Assembly: GCF_022376295.1 (NCBI RefSeq)
Contig: NZ_CP060140.1
Coordinates: 3,910,356 to 3,974,355 of the forward strand
DNA: 64,000 nucleotides
Source: Nodularia sphaerocarpa UHCC 0038
Lineage (GTDB): Bacteria > Cyanobacteriota > Cyanobacteriia > Cyanobacteriales > Nostocaceae
Direction of reading: 5' to 3'
The position numbers and the translations under genes were made by a program. The first letter of the stretch is position 1. Each line of letters begins with the position of its first letter. Shown here in pieces: positions 16,542 through 24,937 of the stretch. Below the pieces are notes generated by a model, which saw only the letters and a list, made by a program, of their open reading frames with translations, made no database searches and was not told the origin of the DNA.

Positions 16542-16778
16542 TTAGTTGGGGGAACACTTGGAACAGAATTGAGGTCTGAATTTACAGAATGGGGTGCTTG
16601 TTATGACGTAACTTGTACAGTAGGGGAAACTAGCAATTTCAATTCTGGGTTTTAGAGATGTTGAACCCTTTGCCAATGGTTGAGTAAGTTGGGATTTACG
16701 ATCCAGAATTTTGGAGAGTAATTTCGGCAATGCTAAACAGGCAACAGCATTGATTAAAGTTAGCAATAAAGCATCCAC
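16542..16778 (-). CDS. Small membrane peptide, homologue of the one at 5251-5424
   Basis: The 78-residue frame has an N-terminal hydrophobic helix (MDALLLTLINAVACLALPK) highly similar to the peptide at 5251-5424, then a basic, Cys-containing tail with no similarity to it. The only near start is a GTG at 16776-16778. The residue aligned with the paralogue's initiator Met is encoded by ATC (16785-16787), with GGGGGTGATT upstream at the expected ribosome-binding distance. The ancestral start may therefore have been lost. The gene may use the GTG or may be decaying. The function is unknown. Confidence 0.5.
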   Translation of the reverse strand: MDALLLTLINAVACLALPKLLSKILDRKSQLTQPLAKGSTSLKPRIEIASFPYCTSYVITSTPFCKFRPQFCSKCSPN

Positions 16779-17022
16779 TAAATTGATAGGTAATCACCCC
16801 CGTTAAAAAATAGGTGGTCTCTTTTTTTCGATGCCATCACAACTAAAGCAACTGATTTTTCCATAATCGATTGCCTTTAGTCTATATAACTTAACTTTAA
16901 CATAAATTTTTATCAATACAACTCTTGAAGTATTGGAATAGTTTACTCTGTAAGCTATGTAGTTAGTAATATAGCCATAATAATCTGTAAAAAAACAGTT
17001 TACTACATTGAGGAAATGTGTT

Positions 17023-18999
17023 ATGACAAACATCCAAACTGCGCCTGCTTATTTATCTAAAATCACCAAGCGAGAAAGCCAAGAATTACAGCGTATGGCT
17101 GATTATACCAATGTGGTTTTATTACCAGAAATTTGGCCATTGGCAGCAAAAAAATTTGGTGATATTGTTGCTCTACATAATCCCAATGCTAAACCAGAAG
17201 TAGAAATTACCTATGCCCAGCTAGCAGAGAAAATTCAACAATTTGCCGCAGGGTTGCAAGCGTCAGGAGTCAAAGCAGGCGATCGCATTTCTTTAATAGC
17301 CGATAATAGTCCCCGGTGGTTTATTGCCGATCAAGGCACGATGACGGCTGGTGCAGTCAACGCAGTGCGGAGTTCCCAAGCCGAACGGGAAGAACTCCTA
17401 TTTATTATCGCTAATAGTGGCAGCACAACCTTAGTAGTCCAAGATTTAAACACATTAGACAAACTCGGCGACAGGCTCAATGATCTACCCATTCAACTAA
17501 TCATCTTACTCTCAGATGAAACGCCACCAGCAGCAGCTACTTTCACAGTGCTGAACTTTTCCCATCTGCTAGAAATCGGTAGCAATCATACTCTCAAGCG
17601 GGTTCAGCAACCAGGCGATACCCTAGCCACGCTAATTTATACTTCTGGGACTACAGGCAAACCCAAAGGTGTAATGCTCACCCATAACAATTTATTACAC
17701 CAAGTCAAAACCCTGGGAACAGTAGTGCAACCACAGCCAGGAGACATCGTTCTCAGTATTCTGCCTTCTTGGCACAGTTACGAACGCAGTGGCGAGTATT
17801 TCTTACTTTCTCAAGGTTGTACTCAAATTTATACTAACTTGCGTTCTGTCAAACAGGATTTGAAGAAATTTAAACCTCATTACATGATCGCAGTTCCGCG
17901 CCTGTGGGAATCAATTCATGAAGGAGTGCTAAAGCAGTTTCGCGAACAACCAGCCAACAAGCAACGCCTGATTAACTTTTTGCTGGGAACGAGTGAAACT
18001 TATATCCAAAAACAACGCATTGCCCAAGGATTGAGTTTAAATCATCTTCATGCCTCAAGCTTAGAGAAATTCACTGCGAAAATAGTAGCATTGGTCTTGT
18101 CGCCCCTTCATGCACTGGGAGAACGCTTAGTTTATGCCAAAGTCCGCGAAGCCGTAGGTGGACGCATGAAGCACGTCATTACCGGTGGTGGTGCATTACC
18201 GAGACACATAGATAACTTTTTTGAAATAATTGGTGTGGAGATTTTGCAGGGTTACGGCTTAACAGAAACCTCTCCTGTCGCCAACGCCCGTCGTCCGTGG
18301 CATAATGTGCGGGGTTCATCCGGACAGCCAATCGCCGGCACAGAAGTAAAAATTGTAGATCCTGAAACCAAAGCGCCTTTACCTGTGGGTCAACGAGGTT
18401 TGGTGCTATTGAAAGGACCACAAGTTATGCAAGGCTATTATCAAAACCCGGAAGCAACGGCGAAGGTAATTGATGCCGAGGGATGGTTTAATAGCGGTGA
18501 CTTGGGTTGGGTGACACCAGAAAACGACTTGGTGCTGACTGGTAGGGCAAAAGATACAATTGTCTTGACCAATGGGGAAAATATCGAACCGCAACCAATT
18601 GAAGATGCTTGTTTGCGATCGCCCTACGTGGATCAAATTATGCTATTGGGACAAGATCAGCGCAGCATCGGGGCTTTGATTGTCCCCAACACCGAAGCCC
18701 TAGAAAAATGGGCAGCCAGTCAAAATCTACAACTGCCGCTCTTAGAAGAAAACTCTCCCGAAATCAGCAAATCTATTGATCTGGAGAGTAAAATAATCCA
18801 GGACTTGTTTCGACAAGAATTGAATCGGGAAGTGCAGAACCGTCCTGGTTATCGCGCCGATGACCGTATTGGCCCCTTCAGGCTGATTCTCGAACCCTTT
18901 TCTCAGGAAAATGGCTTGATGACCCAAACCCTGAAAATTCGGCGACACGTAGTCGCGGAACGCTATCGCGATATTATTGACGGAATGTATACCCGATAA
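17023..18999 (+). CDS. aas: Long-chain acyl-ACP/acyl-CoA synthetase (AMP-forming)
   Basis: The 658-residue adenylate-forming enzyme activates free fatty acids. Motifs: the P-loop-like IYTSGTTGKPKGVMLTH (about 207-223), the A5 region GYGLTETSPV (about 412-421), and the A7/A8 region WFNSGDLGWV through GRAKDTIVLTNGENIEP (about 487-520). Its resemblance is to the single cyanobacterial fatty-acid synthetase known to act as acyl-ACP synthetase (Aas), which recycles lipids released from membranes. The chosen ATG has AGGA 8 nt upstream; a TTG 15 nt earlier is less likely. A YlqD-family gene follows 37 nt after the stop, probably co-transcribed. Confidence 0.88.
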   Translation: MTNIQTAPAYLSKITKRESQELQRMADYTNVVLLPEIWPLAAKKFGDIVALHNPNAKPEVEITYAQLAEKIQQFAAGLQASGVKAGDRISLIADNSPRWFIADQGTMTAGAVNAVRSSQAEREELLFIIANSGSTTLVVQDLNTLDKLGDRLNDLPIQLIILLSDETPPAAATFTVLNFSHLLEIGSNHTLKRVQQPGDTLATLIYTSGTTGKPKGVMLTHNNLLHQVKTLGTVVQPQPGDIVLSILPSWHSYERSGEYFLLSQGCTQIYTNLRSVKQDLKKFKPHYMIAVPRLWESIHEGVLKQFREQPANKQRLINFLLGTSETYIQKQRIAQGLSLNHLHASSLEKFTAKIVALVLSPLHALGERLVYAKVREAVGGRMKHVITGGGALPRHIDNFFEIIGVEILQGYGLTETSPVANARRPWHNVRGSSGQPIAGTEVKIVDPETKAPLPVGQRGLVLLKGPQVMQGYYQNPEATAKVIDAEGWFNSGDLGWVTPENDLVLTGRAKDTIVLTNGENIEPQPIEDACLRSPYVDQIMLLGQDQRSIGALIVPNTEALEKWAASQNLQLPLLEENSPEISKSIDLESKIIQDLFRQELNREVQNRPGYRADDRIGPFRLILEPFSQENGLMTQTLKIRRHVVAERYRDIIDGMYTR

Positions 19000-19036
19000 A
19001 CATTCCACCTGCTAACTATAGAGTGAACGTGAATTT

Positions 19037-19486
19037 ATGGATGTCTCCAACCCTAACTTGCTGCTGAAGCGTGTTGTTAATGTCAAAGTCATAGTTACTC
19101 CCCTGTGGAAAGAGGAAGTACAACAGCAACTGCAAGCGCAAATCAATCAAAATGATCAGCAACTGCAACAGCTCGATGCAGAAGGACAAAGAGCAATTTC
19201 GGCAATTCAAAAGCAAAGTCTACAACCACCAGGCCCCCAAACCCTGCAACAAATAGACGGTATCCAAGGCCAAGTCAATCAAAAGAAAACTGAACTGCTA
19301 GAGCAAAAAAATCAATTGCTGCAAAATCTCCAGCAAGTACAATTTCTCGAATTGGATCAAGAAGTCAATCAATTTCAAATGGAAGGCTTTTTCCGCGTCG
19401 AAAAGGGTGATAACTTGATTAGTAAAATGCAGGTAGAAATCCTGCTGCGGGATGGCGTTGTAGAAGATATTCGCGGCGACATTTAA
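19037..19486 (+). CDS. YlqD family protein
   Basis: The 149-residue protein resembles the YlqD family (function unknown). A short N-terminal strand region (LLLKRVVNVKVIVTPLWKEE) is followed by a long glutamine-rich coiled coil (about 25-110, QQQLQAQINQNDQQLQQLDA). A C-terminal beta-rich part (FFRVEKGDNLISKMQVEILL) ends in a region with VVEDIRGDI. No signal peptide or membrane segment is present. It follows the acyl synthetase by 37 nt on the same strand. Confidence 0.8.
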   Translation: MDVSNPNLLLKRVVNVKVIVTPLWKEEVQQQLQAQINQNDQQLQQLDAEGQRAISAIQKQSLQPPGPQTLQQIDGIQGQVNQKKTELLEQKNQLLQNLQQVQFLELDQEVNQFQMEGFFRVEKGDNLISKMQVEILLRDGVVEDIRGDI

Positions 19487-19749
19487 CAGTGATCAGTGAT
19501 CAGTTATCAGTTACCAGTTAAGAGACTTAATTTGGTTTGATTTTTCTATTTTATGCCTTGTTTACTGATAACTGTTCACTGTTGACTGCATTAATAATCA
19601 GCTTTGGTGGCGGATCTAAATCCCCCACCATCCGCCTTGATCACTGATCACTGATAACTGATAACTGATTTAAAACTCCTGAGCCAAGATACAATTTAAT
19701 TTGGCAAAAGCTGTTAAAGTCCATAAACCATTGAATCTGATACCACTTT
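19487..19749. repeat. Intergenic heptamer-type short tandem repeats
   Basis: Runs of GATCAGT/GATAACT variants at 19489-19520 and 19636-19672, on opposite strands, make a large imperfect inverted repeat around a central segment. No gene is seen. The lipoyl-enzyme promoter must lie in the last ~70 bp. Confidence 0.7.
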
Positions 19750-21027
19750 ATGAGCATTCACGAAGTATTTATGCCGGCGCTGAGTTCCACCATGACCGAA
19801 GGAAAAATCGTTTCCTGGGTGAAATCGCCAGGCGATAAAGTGGAAAAAGGCGAAACCGTGGTGGTGGTAGAGTCAGATAAGGCAGATATGGATGTGGAAA
19901 CCTTCTATGAAGGATATCTCGCCCATATCATAGTACAAGCTGGTGATAGCGCACCTGTAGGGTCGGCGATCGCCTACGTAGTCGAAACAGAAGCCGAAAT
20001 CGCCACCGCCAAGAATTTGGCTAACTCCGGTTCATCTGCGGCTACCCCCACCGCCACCCCCGAACCAGTTGCAGCCACAGCCTCAGCCCCAACACCCGCC
20101 TTAGCTACTCAAAACGGAAACAACCACCGCGAAGGAAGACTGGTAGTTTCACCCCGCGCCCGCAAATTAGCCAAAGAACTCAAAGTTGATTTAACTACCC
20201 TCCAAGGTAGTGGCCCCTATGGTCGCATCGTCGCCGAAGATGTAGAATCATCTGTAAATAAAGCCCAGCCAGCCGCCGCTACTCCAGCACCAAAACCCAC
20301 CTACACCCCAGCGCCAGCGCCAGCAGCAGCACCAGCACCAGTACCAGTGGTTCCTGGTCAAACAGTGGCATTAACAACCTTCCAGCAAGCCGTAGTGCGG
20401 AACATGGTAGCCAGCCTAACTGTGCCGGTTTTCCGTGTAAGTTACACAATTAGCACCGATGGCTTAGATAAACTTTACAAACAAATTAAATCCAAAGGCG
20501 TAACCATGACAGCGCTACTGGCTAAAGCCGTAGCGGTGACATTACAAAAACATCCATTATTAAATGCCAGCTATTCAGACCAGGGAATTGTGTATCATTC
20601 TGGTATCAACATTGCCGTAGCCGTAGCAATGGATGATGGCGGATTAATCACACCAGTATTGCAAAATGCAGATACAGTAGATATTTACTCACTCTCCCGC
20701 ACCTGGAAAAATTTAGTAGAACGTGCTAAAGCCAAACAACTGCAACCCGAAGAATACAACAGTGGGACATTTACCCTATCCAACTTAGGGATGTTTGGCG
20801 TAGACACATTTGATGCCATATTACCACCAGGACAAGGCTCAATCTTAGCCATTGGTGCATCCCGTCCCCAAGTAGTAGCAACCGGAGACGGTTTATTTGG
20901 AGTCCGTCAACAAATGCAAGTAAACATCACTTGTGACCACCGAATTATATACGGTGCTGACGCTGCGGCCTTCCTCAAAGACCTAGCCAAACTGATTGAA
21001 ACCAACCCTCAATCCCTAACCATGTAG
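19750..21027 (+). CDS. pdhC: Dihydrolipoamide acetyltransferase, pyruvate dehydrogenase E2
   Basis: The 425-residue protein has the E2 domain order. The N-terminal lipoyl domain (1-76) carries the lipoylated Lys44 in ESDKADMDVE. An Ala/Pro-rich linker is followed by the peripheral-subunit-binding domain (about 134-170, VSPRARKLAKELKVDL and GPYGRIVAEDV), then a second Ala/Pro linker. The catalytic acetyltransferase domain (about 200-425) ends with CDHRIIYGADAAAFL, where His397 is the active-site histidine. It transfers the acetyl group from lipoamide to CoA in the core of the pyruvate dehydrogenase complex. E1 and E3 genes are not adjacent, which is usual in cyanobacteria. The stop codon falls within a half-copy of the GTAGAGAC palindrome sequence. 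Confidence 0.93.
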   Translation: MSIHEVFMPALSSTMTEGKIVSWVKSPGDKVEKGETVVVVESDKADMDVETFYEGYLAHIIVQAGDSAPVGSAIAYVVETEAEIATAKNLANSGSSAATPTATPEPVAATASAPTPALATQNGNNHREGRLVVSPRARKLAKELKVDLTTLQGSGPYGRIVAEDVESSVNKAQPAAATPAPKPTYTPAPAPAAAPAPVPVVPGQTVALTTFQQAVVRNMVASLTVPVFRVSYTISTDGLDKLYKQIKSKGVTMTALLAKAVAVTLQKHPLLNASYSDQGIVYHSGINIAVAVAMDDGGLITPVLQNADTVDIYSLSRTWKNLVERAKAKQLQPEEYNSGTFTLSNLGMFGVDTFDAILPPGQGSILAIGASRPQVVATGDGLFGVRQQMQVNITCDHRIIYGADAAAFLKDLAKLIETNPQSLTM

Positions 21028-21042
21028 AGACATTCCAAAAAA

Positions 21043-21072
21043 TGTAGAGACGTTCCATGGAACGTCTCTACA
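21043..21072. repeat. 30-bp perfect palindrome, copy 2 of 4
   Basis: Identical to 16294-16323. A degenerate half-copy (TGTAGAGACATTCCAAAA) lies directly upstream at 21023-21040 and includes the stop codon of the E2 gene. The hairpin could act at the 3' ends of the convergent E2 and rtcB transcripts. Confidence 0.9.
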
Positions 21073-21134
21073 AAGGTTATATATTTCTCAGCGTACCTTG
21101 GCGCTAACCTCCGCGCACCTTTGCGTTTAAAAAG

Positions 21135-22355
21135 TCACCCCTTCACACAAACAACCTGCTTGAGAGTAGCAACAACCTCCACCAAATCAGCTTGATTAGC
21201 CATAACCTGATCTATGGATTTATAAGCACCAGGAATTTCATCCAAAACACCAGTATCCTTGCGGCATTCTACACCCTTTGTTTGCTCAATCAAATCATCA
21301 AGTGTATAGGTATTTTTGGCCTTATTTCTCGACATTAAACGACCTGCACCGTGGGAGCAGGAACAAAAACTGTGAGCATTACCTTTACCCTTGACAATGA
21401 AAGATTTTGCTCCCATTGAACCGGGAATAATGCCATAATCTTCAGTTTGAGCGCGAACTGCACCCTTGCGAGTTACATAAACATCCTCGTCAAAATGCAC
21501 CTCTTTTTCAGCGTAATTGTGATGACAATTCACCTGTAATAAAGGTTTGGTCGCCTTTCCGCCCGCCACATACTTCTCAACGATGTGCTTAAAACGCGCC
21601 ATCATTACATCACGGTTAAAACGTGCGTAGTCCTGCGCCCACTGTAAATCATGCCAGTATGCTTGAAATTCTGGCGTACCAGCGATGAAGTAGGATAAAT
21701 CAGGGTCAGGTAATTTATTCCCCGCCATCTTGGCTAATTCTTTGGCTGTACTAATATGGCACTGTGCTAACTGATTTCCAATGTTACGTGAACCAGAATG
21801 CAACATTAACCAAACTTGGTTTTCTGTATCGAGACAAACTTCAATAAAGTGATTACCTCCCCCCAGAGAACCCATTTGTTTCATCGCTTTGCTTTCCAGG
21901 TCTTGAACACCTGGATGTAACTCGGAAAAATCCCGCCACCGTTGCCAATTAGCGGCAGATTTTTCTACATCTTTATTGGCATTAAATCCAGTAGGAATTG
22001 CTGCTTCAATATCTAAGCGAATTTTCTTGAGTTTGCCTTCAAGTTTTTCCGCAGTAAATGGCATTTTGATAGCGCTCATCCCGCAACCCAGGTCCACGCC
22101 CACAGCCGCCGGAATTATTGCTTCTTTAGTGGCGATGACAGAACCGACTAAAGCACCTTTTCCTAAATGAACATCTGGCATTAAAGCTACGTGTTTAAAC
22201 ACAAATGGTAGCGATGCCACATTTTTTGCCATCTTGGTTTCATCAGACCCTAAAGGGTGATTTGCCCAAGATAAAACAGGTGCTGGTGTACTAATTTCTA
22301 ACTCTTCGTAGGGCATAATTTTATTTAATTGAAAATGTTTTACTTCTTTGAACAT
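21135..22355 (-). CDS. rtcB: RtcB family RNA ligase
   Basis: The 406-residue protein matches the RtcB RNA ligases, which join 2',3'-cyclic phosphate or 3'-phosphate RNA ends to 5'-OH ends using GTP and Mn2+. Metal-site residues are visible in VDLGCGMSAIK (Asp88 and Cys91), in GGGNHFIEV and in HSGSRNIG. The C-terminal HGAGRLMSR carries the histidine that is guanylylated in characterised RtcB proteins. The length is normal for the bacterial form. No archease or RtcA/RtcR gene is adjacent, so it appears to be stand-alone. It is convergent with the pyruvate dehydrogenase E2 gene. Confidence 0.92.
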   Translation of the reverse strand: MFKEVKHFQLNKIMPYEELEISTPAPVLSWANHPLGSDETKMAKNVASLPFVFKHVALMPDVHLGKGALVGSVIATKEAIIPAAVGVDLGCGMSAIKMPFTAEKLEGKLKKIRLDIEAAIPTGFNANKDVEKSAANWQRWRDFSELHPGVQDLESKAMKQMGSLGGGNHFIEVCLDTENQVWLMLHSGSRNIGNQLAQCHISTAKELAKMAGNKLPDPDLSYFIAGTPEFQAYWHDLQWAQDYARFNRDVMMARFKHIVEKYVAGGKATKPLLQVNCHHNYAEKEVHFDEDVYVTRKGAVRAQTEDYGIIPGSMGAKSFIVKGKGNAHSFCSCSHGAGRLMSRNKAKNTYTLDDLIEQTKGVECRKDTGVLDEIPGAYKSIDQVMANQADLVEVVATLKQVVCVKG

Positions 22356-22582
22356 TTAACGCAAAACTTTGCGTTTTTTATCGAGCTAGTAGTGGCAATT
22401 TTATTTGTATATGTCATTTTATTTGCTAATAAATAATTTTGTACTACTACTGTACTAAATAGCAATTCAGATGTCAACGTGCGCGCAGCACAATCGCCCC
22501 ACAAAAAAAGCAGCTGATCACAGCTAGAATTAGTTAAAATTTGTGAAGAATTAAACTAATCCGTTACATCTGGGTAAATCCT

Positions 22583-23500
22583 ATGGCTACGCGTCAAGAT
22601 ACCATCTGGGAAAAATTTCTCTCCCCTGTAGTGCGGGCGTTCATTGATGAAGAGGCTTTGCGGCGTTACTCTGATAGTATTAACTGGGAGCAAGAAAGCG
22701 ATCGCCTGCGAAAATCTGATATCATAATGCCCTCATACTACAGCCAGCACAACTTTCATGGCATTGAAGGCGGATATCTTAATTCTAGTGCAGCAGTTTC
22801 CTACGACCCCATTACCCAATACGTTTTACCACCGAATGAAACGGTAGTTCGGCAAGCTTTAATTGATGCCATCCAAGTCAAACCACGACGTATACTTGAT
22901 TTAGGCTGCGGTACAGGTTCCACAACCTTGAAGTTAAAACAGGCTTTTCCCCAAGCCGAAGTCATCGGTTTAGATTTATCTCCTTATATGCTGGTGAGGG
23001 CAGAAGATAAAGCTAAAACTGCTGGTTTAGAGATAAACTGGCAACATGGTAACGCTGAAACTACCAATTTTCCAGAGGCGCATTTTGACTTAGTAACAGC
23101 GTCTTTGTTATTTCATGAAACACCAAGTGTAGTCTGTCAAGCCATACTGCGGGAAAGCTTCCGGTTATTGGTAGCTGGTGGACAAGTTTTAATTCTCGAT
23201 GGTAATCAGAATACTCTACGTCAGTTGCATTGGCTGAATGATATTTTTGAAGAACCATATATTCGGGAATATGCGGCTGATAATTTAGACGCACGTATGG
23301 GTGCTGCTGGGTTTGAAGCGGTGCGAACTCAGGATGTATGGTGGATAAATCAGGTCACAAGCGGGATTAAACCGATTCCTGTCACAGATGCAAAGATGCA
23401 AAATCCAGCCCGTGAGTACATACCCACACCAAGAGATACCACAATAGATAATAATGATTTAGAGGATTTTGGATCTCCAGTGTTTGGCTTGACAAGATGA
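22583..23500 (+). CDS. Class I SAM-dependent methyltransferase
   Basis: The 305-residue protein contains a Rossmann-type methyltransferase domain. Motif I is LDLGCGTGSTT (about 106-116), followed by the acidic turn VIGLDLSPYM and motif IV-like HFDLVTASLLFHETP. An N-terminal 90-residue extension (RYSDSINWEQESDRLR and nearby) and a C-terminal tail with a conserved-looking WWINQ segment flank it. The methyl acceptor cannot be inferred. It overlaps the HAD hydrolase gene by 4 nt (ATGA), implying translational coupling. Confidence 0.87.
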   Translation: MATRQDTIWEKFLSPVVRAFIDEEALRRYSDSINWEQESDRLRKSDIIMPSYYSQHNFHGIEGGYLNSSAAVSYDPITQYVLPPNETVVRQALIDAIQVKPRRILDLGCGTGSTTLKLKQAFPQAEVIGLDLSPYMLVRAEDKAKTAGLEINWQHGNAETTNFPEAHFDLVTASLLFHETPSVVCQAILRESFRLLVAGGQVLILDGNQNTLRQLHWLNDIFEEPYIREYAADNLDARMGAAGFEAVRTQDVWWINQVTSGIKPIPVTDAKMQNPAREYIPTPRDTTIDNNDLEDFGSPVFGLTR

Positions 23501-24249
23501 GTTTAAAGGCAGTTTTATTTGATTTTAATGGTGTGATTATTAACGATGAGCGCATCCATTTACAACTGATAGACGAGATTTTGATTGAGGAAAATCTGCA
23601 ACCCCAAAAGGTGAGTGAGCGTCAAGCTTCTCTGGGAAGGAGCGATCGCGCGTATTTGCAAGAGTTGCTCAAAAATCGTGGTAGAGTAGATAATGAAGAA
23701 TATATAACTAAACTACTGCACCGGAAAGCCCAAGCTTATGTGCAGGAACTCGATAAAATTGAAAAACTGCCATTGTATTCAGGTGTAGAAGATTTAATAT
23801 ATCAGGTGCGATCGCTCAAAATTGCCCCAGATAATCCCCAAAGTGTGAAACTCGGCTTAGTTAGTGGTGCAATTCGCCCAGAAATAGAACTGGTACTAGA
23901 ACGCGCCAAACTCACCGAATATTTTACAGTCATTGTCGCCGGGGATGACATTAGCACCAGCAAACCGGAACCAGACGGTTATTTGCTGGCTGTAGAACGT
24001 CTCAACCAAGCATATCCTGATTTAAATCTCAAACCCCAAGAATGTCTAGCAATTGAAGATACTCCCGCCGGAATTGCAGCAGCCAAACAAGCCAAAATGC
24101 AGGTGGTTGGTGTCGCTAATACCTACCCCTTTCATATGCTTCAGCGCTGCTGTAACTGGACTGTAGATTATTTAATTGAATTAGAATTAGACCGGGTACA
24201 GGAAATTTATTTACAAAAAGATATGAAACTTACAGCCCCTGAGTGTTAA
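23497..24249 (+). CDS. HAD family hydrolase (beta-phosphoglucomutase-like)
   Basis: The 250-residue HAD-superfamily protein has an alpha-helical cap. Motif I is FDFNGVIIND, where Asp9 is the nucleophile and the usual second Asp (general acid/base) is Asn11. Motif II is GLVSGAIR, Lys of motif III lies in STSKPEPDGYL, and motif IV is AIEDTPAGIAAAKQA. The layout fits the phosphoglucomutase/phosphatase-like subgroup. The DxN variant suggests altered or non-phosphatase chemistry, as in dehalogenase-like HADs; that is inference. It overlaps the methyltransferase gene by 4 nt. The tRNA-Ala gene begins 42 nt after its stop. Confidence 0.85.
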   Translation: MSLKAVLFDFNGVIINDERIHLQLIDEILIEENLQPQKVSERQASLGRSDRAYLQELLKNRGRVDNEEYITKLLHRKAQAYVQELDKIEKLPLYSGVEDLIYQVRSLKIAPDNPQSVKLGLVSGAIRPEIELVLERAKLTEYFTVIVAGDDISTSKPEPDGYLLAVERLNQAYPDLNLKPQECLAIEDTPAGIAAAKQAKMQVVGVANTYPFHMLQRCCNWTVDYLIELELDRVQEIYLQKDMKLTAPEC

Positions 24250-24291
24250 AATATGATATGTCTGTCAGAGTTTGTGACTCTGCATTCATCC

Positions 24292-24364
24292 GGGGAATTA
24301 GCTCAGTTGGTAGAGTGCTGCGATCGCACCGCAGAGGTCAGGGGTTCGAGTCTCCTATTCTCCA
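24292..24364 (+). tRNA. tRNA-Ala (anticodon CGC)
   Basis: The 73-nt cloverleaf has acceptor stem GGGGAAT/ATTCTCC with the G3:U70 pair that marks alanine tRNAs, D arm GCTC/GAGT, anticodon stem CTGCG/CGCAG, loop ATCGCAC with CGC at 24325-24327, T arm AGGGG TTCGAGT CTCCT and discriminator A73. CCA is not encoded. A GCGATCGC (HIP1) octamer spans the anticodon arm. Confidence 0.95.
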
Positions 24365-24373
24365 TTTATTTTT

Positions 24374-24597
24374 CATAGCTGGAAAATTTGAATTAACCGC
24401 GTTTTTAACTCTTCTAATTGCTTGATTCCTAAATTACCAATCCGGCGGGTAATCAAATTGCGATCTATGGTGACAATGCGGGATACAATCACTTTAGAAC
24501 TAAGTTTTAAACCTGTGTTAGCAAACTCCGGATCTGAATCACTAATTAAAAATTCTTCCGGCTGTAAGTTGATTAAATTTTGAAGTTGCCACTGGGG
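24374..24597 (-). pseudogene. MazF/PemK-type toxin remnant (C-terminal part)
   Basis: The minus-strand frame from about 24597 to a TGA at 24374-24376 translates to about 74 residues, including FLISDSDPEFANTGLKLSS, KVIVSRIVTIDR and RRIGNLGIKQLEEL. This resembles the C-terminal half of MazF/PemK-type endoribonuclease toxins. The frame is closed upstream by a TAA, no start codon is present, and the N-terminal half with the toxin core is missing. No antitoxin gene was found. It begins only 10 bp after the tRNA gene. Confidence 0.55.
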
Positions 24598-24937
24598 TTA
24601 TACCGTAATAAATACTAAAACTAATAATGTATTCGCCCAAATGTTGGGTTTTGTTCCATTGCTCCGCAACGCTGACGCGAACAACCCAATCTACGTAGAG
24701 TATAGATGCAAGTGCGATCGCATCCTTGGATGAAGGTAAGCCTGTTATTCCCGTGTGGTTAGATGTGATTTATCAGCAGTTGTGCCAGAAGTTGTGCTGA
24801 CTATTGGATGCTGGAATGGCTCGAAGTAATGTGTCTCATCAAGGCAACCAGCAACAATTAAATCTCCAGTTGGAATAAATAGTTGTAAAAGTGTAAAATG
24901 AGATGTAAAGTAAAAGTGTGAAATCCTTGCGGGGTAT
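24598..24937. other. Gene debris and repeat between tRNA and cassette
   Basis: This contains a TTGGGTT...AACCCAA inverted repeat with a hairpin (about 24651-24697) and a short plus-strand open stretch (about 24707-24790) that I cannot assign. No intact gene is seen. The promoter of the three-gene cassette should lie in the last ~100 bp. Confidence 0.5.

Noticed and set aside
16803..17033. 76-codon minus-strand frame upstream of the acyl synthetase
   Set aside because: AT-rich, overlaps the ribosome-binding site and start of the synthetase gene, and has no motif; more likely upstream regulatory DNA.
24243..24425. 60-codon plus-strand frame over the tRNA gene
   Set aside because: It is explained by the tRNA-Ala gene and has no protein features.
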